Source: Lachnospiraceae bacterium (GTDB lineage Bacteria; Bacillota_A; Clostridia; Lachnospirales; Lachnospiraceae). Taken from it: DNA of 15,238 nt. The position numbers were made by a program, and so were the translations under genes. A model generated the notes under the pieces. The model was not told where the DNA came from, did no database searches, and saw nothing but the letters and a program-made list of their open reading frames with translations. The first letter of the stretch is position 1. Each line of letters starts with the position of its first letter. The stretch covers positions 1 through 15,238 of the forward strand of contig JAFRYJ010000060.1 of assembly GCA_017437705.1 (NCBI GenBank), in the 5' to 3' direction. Of the stretch, positions 1 through 5,288 are shown in pieces.

Positions 1-149
1 ACTTTCTGCCTGGACTTTGTAACGCTCATCGTAACATGAGCCGTGGTGTCAGGCCTGAAATACTTCTCCAGCTTGCCGAGCTTCTCGTATATGGCCTCTC
101 TGAGGCCGTCAGTAACATCGACATTTCTTCCGCTTATGATATATTTCAT
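1..149 (-). CDS. hpf: Ribosome hibernation-promoting factor, N-terminal part (runs off the left edge)
   Basis: Only the first 49 codons are inside the window. The peptide starts MKYIISGRNVDVTDGLREAI and continues to KYFRPDTTAHVTMSVTKS, the typical opening of the S30AE/HPF-RaiA domain: a first beta strand with the S-G-x-N turn, then the helix ending in LEKYF. HPF binds the small ribosomal subunit and, in its long form, dimerises 70S ribosomes in resting or stressed cells. Whether this is the long form cannot be seen because the C-terminus is missing. The ATG at 149 is preceded by AAAGGAGG at ideal spacing, which fixes the start. It is preceded by its own promoter (183-211) and stands alone on that side. 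Confidence 0.92.
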   Translation of the reverse strand, partial: MKYIISGRNVDVTDGLREAIYEKLGKLEKYFRPDTTAHVTMSVTKSRQK

Positions 150-182
150 AACGTAGCCTCCTTTCGACTATTACTCAACTGA

Positions 183-211
183 ATTATACCACGGAGACCT
201 GCTATTGTACA
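183..211 (-). promoter_or_regulatory. Sigma-A-type promoter of hpf
   Basis: Read on the minus strand there is TGTACA (206-211; 4 of 6 against TTGACA), a 17-base spacer, and a perfect TATAAT (183-188). A start of transcription near 176 would give a leader of about 27 bases carrying the strong ribosome site. The -35 box overlaps the AT-rich palindrome at 204-225. Confidence 0.65.
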
Positions 212-225
212 TATATATATACAAT
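204..225. repeat. AT-rich near-perfect palindrome over the hpf -35 region
   Basis: The 22 bases read ATTGTA, ten C/A/T bases, TACAAT. The outer six bases pair perfectly and the inner ten pair except for one C/A mismatch. It covers the -35 hexamer of the hpf promoter, the usual place for a repressor or activator site, but alternating AT sequence can also be palindromic by chance. The binding protein, if any, is unknown. Confidence 0.4.
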
Positions 226-715
226 CCGTGATGCATGTAAAACGTTTTCATCATGCGGCATCACTGCCGCCTGAATAACAAATATCAGCCGAAAATATCC
301 CCTTAAGGCGTATCCCGGATTGTACTGAAAAAAATGTCTACAAAACGTATTTTCGGTCTCCGTTAGGATAAAAACTCCGCAAAGCCTTTATTTTAGTGGA
401 TAACGTGGAAAACTTTGGGTAAAATTCCGACAGATAGGCCATTCTTTTGAAAAAAACCGCTTATTTACTGCATTTGACGGCACTTTAGTACTTTCCGAAA
501 TGGAACAGAAATGTAATTATTTTCGTTAATTCTGCACAATTCTCCCAATGTCAATACCTGTTTTGGGTTTTTTTATAATCTATTCTGACGGCAGACATAT
601 GCCGGCGGGCGTCTGTTTTCCCCGGTAAAAAACATCAAAAATCGCCGGCGAAATCGGCCCTTTCAGCTGCTGCAGCTTTTCCTTTCTTCAGGCTGTGCGC
701 TCCCTCAGAACACAT
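226..715. other. Intergenic stretch without a supported gene
   Basis: About 490 AT-rich bases between hpf and the NlpC/P60 gene. No reading frame here has both a ribosome site and a protein-like composition. Visible items are a small hairpin at 255-270 (GCGGCA, TCAC, TGCCGC) with no T-run on either side, a minus-strand TTGACA at 549-554 with only a poor -10 (AATTAA), and a plus-strand TATAAT at 574-579 without a good -35. A non-coding RNA cannot be excluded because hpf genes in Firmicutes can have structured RNAs upstream, but I cannot demonstrate one. Confidence 0.5.
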
Positions 716-751
716 AAAAACGCCGGCTCCCTGCCCGGGTGCCGGCGTTTT
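716..751 (-). terminator. Rho-independent terminator after the NlpC/P60 gene
   Basis: The arms AAAACGCCGGC (717-727) and GCCGGCGTTTT (741-751) form an 11-bp stem around a 13-base loop. On the minus strand the stem is followed by a T-run. It lies 13 bases past the stop codon of the NlpC/P60 gene. The symmetric A/T flanks could make it work in both directions. Confidence 0.85.
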
Positions 752-764
752 GCCGTCTTGATAT

Positions 765-2357
765 CTACTGGATGATCCTCCTGCATTCAAGGACTGTCCT
801 TGTGGGAGATCCGTAATACATATCGGAAATGATGATGCCTGTCGAAGGCGTGCTGGCGTGGATGATCTGTCCGTTGCCTATGTACAGGGCTACATGGCCC
901 GCATAGTTGCCTGATCCGTAGAAGAGCAGGTCGCCGGGCTGGATGTCGTTTACATCCACCGCTACGCCGTTCTTCCTCTGATCGTTGGCGCTTCTTGCCA
1001 GTTTATATCCGTAGTGGAGATATACCTGCTGAGTGAAGCCGGAGCAGTCGACGCCGGTGTTCAGATCGTTTCCGCCGTATACATAGGGATTGCCCTTGAA
1101 CTGAAGAGCGTAATCCACAAGCTCCTGAGCCTTTGTTGAGCCTTCCGATGACTGAGGCGCGGTGTTTGTGGTCTCCGGCGGACGTGTGGTCTGCTGGGTC
1201 TCATCCTGCTTCTCGGTCTGCTTTTCGGTCTGCTTCTCAGTCTGCTTCTCGGTCTCCTTCTGCTTTTCGGTCTGCTTCTCGGTCTCTGTCTGTTTCTCCG
1301 CCTCTGTCTGCTTCTCGGCCTCTTCTTCCTTCTTCGGATTAGGATCCACAGAGGTCAGATACTGGCTGCAGATATAGGCGGTGATGCCCTTGTAATTTAC
1401 CTTTGTCCAGCCGTTGCCGTCTTCGATCTTAACAACGCCGTCGTCTTTCCTGAGGCCGCCCACGATAGAATAGTTGGTTCCGGGGCCGCTCCTTACGTTG
1501 ACGCCCGTGGTGGCAAATACTTTACCGTCCGATGAAGCCGCTGCCGCTGTGCCCGTATTTGATGAAGTATTGTTTACGGTACCGCTTACGTTAAGATATT
1601 CGCCTGCAACATAGCCCGTGGTATTTCCGGTCTGGATCTTGTACCATGTGCCCTCCTTGCCGAGGACGTTTACTTTTGCATTCTTATAAAGAAGGCCTAC
1701 GCGGTCGTATGATGTCGAAGGGCCCTTCCTTACATTAAGAGCGCTTACGTTTACAACGCCTGTGGCAGATGGAGCTGCCGCTGCACTGTTGTCTGTCTGC
1801 TGTGCGGGCTGCGTCGTGTCTGCAGTCGACGCTGCGGGAGCCGTACCGCCGGGAGTAATATACTGGCCTGAGCAGTATCCGGAGATATTGCCGATCTTTA
1901 CCTGATACCAGCCGTTCTGCTGTCCCGTGATGGTAACCACGTTATTCTTATAAATAAGGCCTACGCGGCTGTAGGAGATATCCGGGCCGCTTCTTACGTT
2001 AAGAGCGCTTACATTTACCGTACCTGTTCCGGATGATGCCGTCTGTCCGGCATTGTTCGCGGGAGCTGTTCCGCCGCCCTTCGTAATATACTGAGCATAA
2101 ACGTATGCCGTTACCTTTGTTCCGTTAATGGTAACGTTTACCTTGTACCAATCGCCTTCCTGTCCCAGGATCTCCACGGTGGTGCCCCTTGTGATAAGGC
2201 CTACCCTGCCCGCGTCCATGGATGCGCCGTTCCTCACGTTAAGAGCGTCGCAGTTTACGGTTCCGGTCTCGTCCGCATATACGTATTCTGTTGAAATAAA
2301 GCACGTAGCGATCATCGCCGCCGATAATGCTGCTGCTAAGAATTTTTTGATCTTCAT
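765..2357 (-). CDS. Secreted SH3b(x4)-NlpC/P60 cell-wall endopeptidase
   Basis: A 530-residue exported peptidoglycan hydrolase, likely cutting stem-peptide bonds such as gamma-D-Glu-diamino acid. The N-terminus has a signal peptide (KIKK, hydrophobic run, probable cut after VYA near residue 28). Four bacterial SH3 repeats follow (about 32-92, 111-168, 200-256, 279-335), each with an LNVR/VNVR-x-G-P-type start and a GW/TWY core; these usually bind the wall. A charged E-K-Q-T linker (about 343-390) leads to a C-terminal NlpC/P60 domain (about 410-530) with catalytic Cys438 in DCSG, His488 in GHVALYIG and His500 in IIHAS. ATG at 2357 is preferred because GGTGA lies five bases before it; a GTG three codons upstream (2366) lacks a ribosome site. 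It is a single-gene unit with its own promoter and terminator. It has no lipobox or LPXTG signal, so it is probably held by the SH3 repeats. The family call is firm, the exact bond cut is not. Confidence 0.93.
   Translation of the reverse strand: MKIKKFLAAALSAAMIATCFISTEYVYADETGTVNCDALNVRNGASMDAGRVGLITRGTTVEILGQEGDWYKVNVTINGTKVTAYVYAQYITKGGGTAPANNAGQTASSGTGTVNVSALNVRSGPDISYSRVGLIYKNNVVTITGQQNGWYQVKIGNISGYCSGQYITPGGTAPAASTADTTQPAQQTDNSAAAAPSATGVVNVSALNVRKGPSTSYDRVGLLYKNAKVNVLGKEGTWYKIQTGNTTGYVAGEYLNVSGTVNNTSSNTGTAAAASSDGKVFATTGVNVRSGPGTNYSIVGGLRKDDGVVKIEDGNGWTKVNYKGITAYICSQYLTSVDPNPKKEEEAEKQTEAEKQTETEKQTEKQKETEKQTEKQTEKQTEKQDETQQTTRPPETTNTAPQSSEGSTKAQELVDYALQFKGNPYVYGGNDLNTGVDCSGFTQQVYLHYGYKLARSANDQRKNGVAVDVNDIQPGDLLFYGSGNYAGHVALYIGNGQIIHASTPSTGIIISDMYYGSPTRTVLECRRIIQ
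1205..1331. repeat. Tandem repeats coding the E-K-Q-T linker
   Basis: Short degenerate units of 9 to 15 bases built around a 12-base CTGCTTCTCGGT-like core are repeated in tandem (plus-strand view). They encode the repeated EKQT/AEKQT linker between the SH3 repeats and the NlpC/P60 domain. Near-identical units in multiples of three can expand or shrink by slippage without breaking the frame, changing linker length. Confidence 0.75.
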
Positions 2358-2407
2358 AGTAGTCACCAGTTTATCTTATAAATTTATTACAAACATATTA
2401 CATGGAA

Positions 2408-2447
2408 AGTATAGCAATCCCGCCGTGAAATGTCAACACGGCGGGAT
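2408..2447 (-). promoter_or_regulatory. Consensus promoter of the NlpC/P60 gene inside a perfect inverted repeat
   Basis: On the minus strand a perfect TTGACA (2431-2436) is followed by 17 bases and TATACT (2408-2413), five of six. Transcription should start near 2401, leaving a leader of about 44 bases. The -35 box sits exactly in the 9-base centre of a perfect 11-bp inverted repeat: ATCCCGCCGTG (2417-2427) and CACGGCGGGAT (2437-2447). The right arm covers the region just upstream of -35 and the left arm fills most of the spacer, as expected for an operator. The repeat also lies 31 bases after the cvfB stop, but it has no T-run, so it is a poor terminator. Confidence 0.75.
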
Positions 2448-2478
2448 GAGTTTCGTAATAATTGTAAGTATTTCATAA

Positions 2479-3312
2479 CTATTGCTTATTTAATTTTATC
2501 TTATCTGTAATTATTATTGTGCGGTTTTTTAAAAGCCGCCCCACCGCTCTTTTGAAAGCGGCCTTGCTCATGCCTGTGACCCTCCTGATGGTCTCCGGGT
2601 CGTCGGCCTCCGTGACCGGAAGCTCGCCGGCATCATCGAAAAGCTCCATGATCCTTGCGCAGTCCACGTCCATCTGGATATCGATACGCTCCTTCATGGT
2701 AAGCTGAAGCTTTCCGTCGTCTCTTACCTTTACCACCCTGGCCTCCACGGGGTCTCCCTCCTTAAGGCCGCCGGAGTATTCCGATATCGGTATCATGCCG
2801 TCGAAACTGTCGTCAACGGCCACGAAAACGCCCAGATCCCTGTTTATGCGGTAGACCGTGCCCTTAACGGCATCACCCTTTTTATAGCCGTGATCCGATG
2901 TCAGCGTCTTCGAGATCCTCATGGTGGCGCAGAGCCTGCCGGATCTGTCTGTGTAGAGCTTTACGGTGCACATGTCCCCTTCCGAGGGCTTTCCCTTCAT
3001 TTCCTTATAGGGCATGAAAAGATCCTTCTCCAGGCCCCAGTCGAGGAATCCTCCCACGGAAGTGATGCCTATAAGCTTAAGGCGTCTTATCTCTCCCAGT
3101 GTGATATAAGGCCTTTTGACGGTGGCTATGAGCCTGTCCTCGGAATCCCTGTAGACGAAGACCTCTACTTTATCTCCCGGCGCTGCCCCCTCCGGCACCT
3201 GTGCCCGGGGAAGGAGCACCGATATGTCCCCGTCCTCCGGATCCGTCAGATAAACGCCGAAGGGCTTTTCCCTGTCTATCGTAAGTTCCTGAACTTTTCC
3301 AGCTTCTATCAT
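2479..3312 (-). CDS. cvfB: S1 RNA-binding domain protein of the CvfB/YitL family
   Basis: A 277-residue cytoplasmic protein resembling CvfB (conserved virulence factor B, YitL), a family of S1-type nucleic-acid-binding proteins. Two divergent S1-like barrels lie at about 1-65 and 68-133, a canonical S1 domain at about 146-207 (GTVYRINRDLGVFVAVDD, then DGMIPISE), and a winged-helix-like end at about 215-277 (ETIRRVTGMSKAAFKRAVGR). Length and domain order fit the family. The frame is open 26 codons further up, but those codons read through the repeat at 3353-3524. The ATG at 3312 has GGAG seven bases before it and begins MIEAGKVQELTI, as family members do. It stands alone between the NlpC/P60 gene and tRNA-Gln. 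I see no convincing promoter of its own: a TTTAAT at 3328-3333 would start transcription on top of the ribosome site. Confidence 0.88.
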   Translation of the reverse strand: MIEAGKVQELTIDREKPFGVYLTDPEDGDISVLLPRAQVPEGAAPGDKVEVFVYRDSEDRLIATVKRPYITLGEIRRLKLIGITSVGGFLDWGLEKDLFMPYKEMKGKPSEGDMCTVKLYTDRSGRLCATMRISKTLTSDHGYKKGDAVKGTVYRINRDLGVFVAVDDSFDGMIPISEYSGGLKEGDPVEARVVKVRDDGKLQLTMKERIDIQMDVDCARIMELFDDAGELPVTEADDPETIRRVTGMSKAAFKRAVGRLLKNRTIIITDKIKLNKQ

Positions 3313-3352
3313 AATTGCGCTCCGTTTATTAAAAACGATCCTTCCTGTTAAA

Positions 3353-3524
3353 TGAAGTCCGCAGGCGGACTTAAGCTCCCCTCCATACACAGGTCCCGAC
3401 AGGAGCGCAGCAGGACTTTGCGCGCGTGAGCGGAACCGCGAAGCGTTTCCCTCTACGCGAACTGCGCATCCCCGGAGGGTTTTTTCACACAGGGGATTCC
3501 GAAGAGATCTTCTATGTGAAAAAA
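3353..3524. repeat. Structured dispersed repeat, copy A
   Basis: Collinear with copy B at 13313-13489. In plus-strand order it holds a hairpin AAGTCCGC/GCGGACTT (3355-3372), a variable segment, a shared block GAGCGCAG plus GGACTTTG (to 3420), and a GC-rich hairpin (3423-3459) with stem parts CGCGT/ACGCG, GAG/CTC, GGAA/TTCC and CGC/GCG. A shared block TGCGCATCCCC, a short CCC/GGG hairpin and an outer hairpin TTTTTTCACA/TGTGAAAAAA (3480-3524) follow. The outer arm on the right is the U-tract of the tRNA-Gln terminator. GGACTTTG (3413-3420) repeats the GGACTT arm of the first hairpin, so AAGTCC could pair with either. It ends about 40 bases before the cvfB start. It could be a structured leader RNA or a small mobile element; no transposase is present. 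Confidence 0.7.
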
Positions 3525-3548
3525 AGGGACATATCCTGGATATGTCCC
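3519..3548 (-). terminator. Rho-independent terminator of tRNA-Gln
   Basis: On the minus strand GGGACATATCC is followed almost at once by its reverse complement GGATATGTCCC (3526-3548), then seven T residues (3519-3525). It begins three bases after the tRNA. The T-run is also the outer arm of repeat copy A. Confidence 0.9.
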
Positions 3549-3550
3549 GA

Positions 3551-3622
3551 CTGGGCTACAAGGATTCGAACCTTGAAATGCTGGAGTCAGAGTCCAGTGC
3601 CTTACCGTTTGGCGATAGCCCA
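3551..3622 (-). tRNA. tRNA-Gln (anticodon CUG)
   Basis: The 72-base minus-strand gene folds as a cloverleaf. The acceptor arms TGGGCTA (3616-3622) and TAGCCCA (3552-3558) pair over 7 bp with discriminator G at 3551. The D arm is GCCAAACGGTAAGGC. The anticodon stem CTGGA/TCCAG holds the loop CTCTGAC, giving anticodon CTG, which reads CAG for glutamine. The T arm is CAAGGTTCGAATCCTTG. CCA is not encoded and must be added afterwards. A U1-A72 first pair, seen here, is typical of bacterial tRNA-Gln. It has its own promoter and terminator. Confidence 0.96.
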
Positions 3623-3652
3623 CTGTATATGTGTCTCTTCAGACAATAACAG

Positions 3653-3681
3653 ATTATACACAATACTATTTTACTTTGCAA
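3653..3681 (-). promoter_or_regulatory. Promoter of tRNA-Gln
   Basis: On the minus strand TTGCAA (3676-3681; 4 of 6), a 17-base spacer and a perfect TATAAT (3653-3658). The start would be near 3646, about 24 bases before the mature tRNA 5' end. Between it and the SGNH3 stop (3682-3735) I see no strong hairpin plus T-run, so operon transcripts may run on through the tRNA to its terminator. Confidence 0.75.
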
Positions 3682-3735
3682 GCGTAATTTGAATATTTTA
3701 TCAATTGTTCCGAACGCCGTGCCGCAGCTCCTTTG

Positions 3736-5235
3736 TCAGCGCTGCAATACAGCTCCGTCCTGCTCCTTGTCGTAATATACGCAGAAGTGGTCCGCCATCT
3801 CACTCAGCTCCGTATCATAGACCAGTACGTTAAGGACGTTTTCTTCTATTGTAATGACGGACTCATTGACCGTTACCGACGATCCATCCCCCGATGTTAT
3901 CCTGTAGATCTGTCCGGTGGTAAGCTTCCCGGCGGCTTTGATCTCCTGGTCTGAATACAGAAAAACATTCTCTTCCGTATTGCCGAAGACGCCGATCAGG
4001 TTGGAGCCCTTCTCCGCCGCGTCCAGGAATTCGTCCGTTAAGCCGGCCGATCTGAGGATCTCCCGCTGGTCCTCCGTAAGAGTGCCTTTGAAACCGCTTC
4101 CTTCAATTATGACCGCATACCTTTCCGGAAGCCCTTCTTCCAAATATGTATCAAAGTCACGGATAAAGCGTCTTTCGCCGTTCTCCACCGAAAGCCTGTA
4201 TTCCGGCATTTCCCGATCCATCATCTCCGATATCCGCTCATCGTTCCTCCTGTCGGCGGTCACGTACCATTCCTTTATATATCTGCCGAGATAACGTGAG
4301 ATCTTTTCCGCGCCGTGCATGTTCATATGGCGCCTGTCATTGGCATCCTCCGCAAATACGATGCCGGCATCAGCCATTACGTCCTTTTCGTTCAGATCCA
4401 GGAATCCCACCCCGTATTCATCGGCCACGGCCTTTACGGCGTTATGATGGCCCGCCGTCCACTGTGAGTCGCATGCCTTGAAAAGAAGCACCGGTATCCC
4501 CTTTTCGGCGCAGAGACCGAGGATCCTGTCAAGGGCGTCCCCGTTGAAATCCAGGGGGTCATATCCTGCTTCATCATCGGGGTAAAAGCCATCATATTCG
4601 ATTATCTTTTTACCGAAGCTGGAATCCTTAACCTGATCGGTCCTTATAACAAAGCCCCTGGTATGGCCCGTCATCAGCCGGTACAGGAATTCGTAATCCG
4701 AGTTTGCCAGCGTGCTCCACCTGTCGTGATACGCATAGAGCGGAAACAGCAGTGACAGAAGGCTCGTGTCCTTCAGTTCGCCGTTGTCACTGAAATCAAA
4801 GGCGAACCCTATCTTGTTGAGGCTCCAGTTCATGTGGTCGTAGGATTTCCTTGCCACATTGTCACGGGCAGAGGTCTGCCTGGCGAAAGCGGCGGTCTCA
4901 ACCACCACCAGCGCAGGGCTCTGGGTCTTAAGCGCTTCCACGAGCCAGTGATAGGTGCCGTTCAGCAGCTGCCCGTCCGCGTTCAGATTGAATGCCGAGA
5001 TACCGTATTCGTTATAAAGAACAAACGGATCCACCGAGGTCCCGACGGCGCTGGAGCCGAGAAAGAGCACATCAACGGAATCCCTTTCCAGGGCGTAGAA
5101 AGAGTTCTGCGTCCTGTGGGCCTTCCACGTGTCGTCCCACTTAGGGGTAAACAGACTCGTGATGCGCCAGGTCATCAACAGGACCAGGACACAAAACACT
5201 ATTGCTTTAATTATCCGCGTTGTTCTCAGTTTCAA
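3736..5235 (-). CDS. Membrane-anchored SGNH acyltransferase-like protein 3 (DltD/AlgX-like role)
   Basis: Third of three paralogues in this operon. An N-terminal membrane anchor (about residues 8-25) precedes an extracellular SGNH domain: block I has Gly60-Ser-Ser62 in VLFLGSSAVG with Ser62 as likely nucleophile, and block V has Asp300 and His303 in DRRHMN. A C-terminal beta-rich domain (about 360-499) shared only with the paralogues ends near LNVLVYDT. In related systems such proteins work with an MBOAT protein to move acyl groups onto a surface polymer; that role is inferred. The frame is open to a GTG at 5292 that would overlap the SGNH2 stop. I prefer TTG at 5235: GGAGAG lies eight bases before it, and the protein then starts MKLRTTRIIKAIVFC and is 499 residues, like its paralogues (494, 501), which have no such extension. 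It is the last operon gene, with no clear terminator before tRNA-Gln. Confidence 0.85.
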   Translation of the reverse strand: MKLRTTRIIKAIVFCVLVLLMTWRITSLFTPKWDDTWKAHRTQNSFYALERDSVDVLFLGSSAVGTSVDPFVLYNEYGISAFNLNADGQLLNGTYHWLVEALKTQSPALVVVETAAFARQTSARDNVARKSYDHMNWSLNKIGFAFDFSDNGELKDTSLLSLLFPLYAYHDRWSTLANSDYEFLYRLMTGHTRGFVIRTDQVKDSSFGKKIIEYDGFYPDDEAGYDPLDFNGDALDRILGLCAEKGIPVLLFKACDSQWTAGHHNAVKAVADEYGVGFLDLNEKDVMADAGIVFAEDANDRRHMNMHGAEKISRYLGRYIKEWYVTADRRNDERISEMMDREMPEYRLSVENGERRFIRDFDTYLEEGLPERYAVIIEGSGFKGTLTEDQREILRSAGLTDEFLDAAEKGSNLIGVFGNTEENVFLYSDQEIKAAGKLTTGQIYRITSGDGSSVTVNESVITIEENVLNVLVYDTELSEMADHFCVYYDKEQDGAVLQR

Positions 5236-5288
5236 AATGCGATCTCTCCTGCCGTATGATCCGTCTGCCCGGGTGCCGGTGCTCTCTG

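Noticed and set aside
395..403. DnaA-box-like TTATCCACT (minus strand)
   Set aside because: Single site with one mismatch, no cluster of boxes, no dnaA/dnaN nearby and no AT-rich unwinding element arranged as in an origin.
574..579. Plus-strand TATAAT as a promoter for a small RNA
   Set aside because: No acceptable -35 at 16-18 bases, and the weak CAGAC/GTCTG hairpin at about 592-620 would leave a transcript of only a few dozen bases.
226..600. raiA-associated non-coding RNA upstream of hpf
   Set aside because: The position is suggestive, but I cannot recognise the motif's conserved core, and the hpf promoter lies between this stretch and the gene. A covariance search would decide.
2128..2478. 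116-residue plus-strand frame over the NlpC/P60 start and its promoter
   Set aside because: Antisense shadow that runs through the promoter and inverted repeat; no ribosome site and no recognisable domain.
3313..3390. N-terminal extension of the cvfB frame (GGELKSACGL..)
   Set aside because: It is read from repeat copy A; the same peptide fragment GELKSACGL appears in a spurious frame across copy B. The ATG at 3312 has a proper ribosome site and a family-like start.
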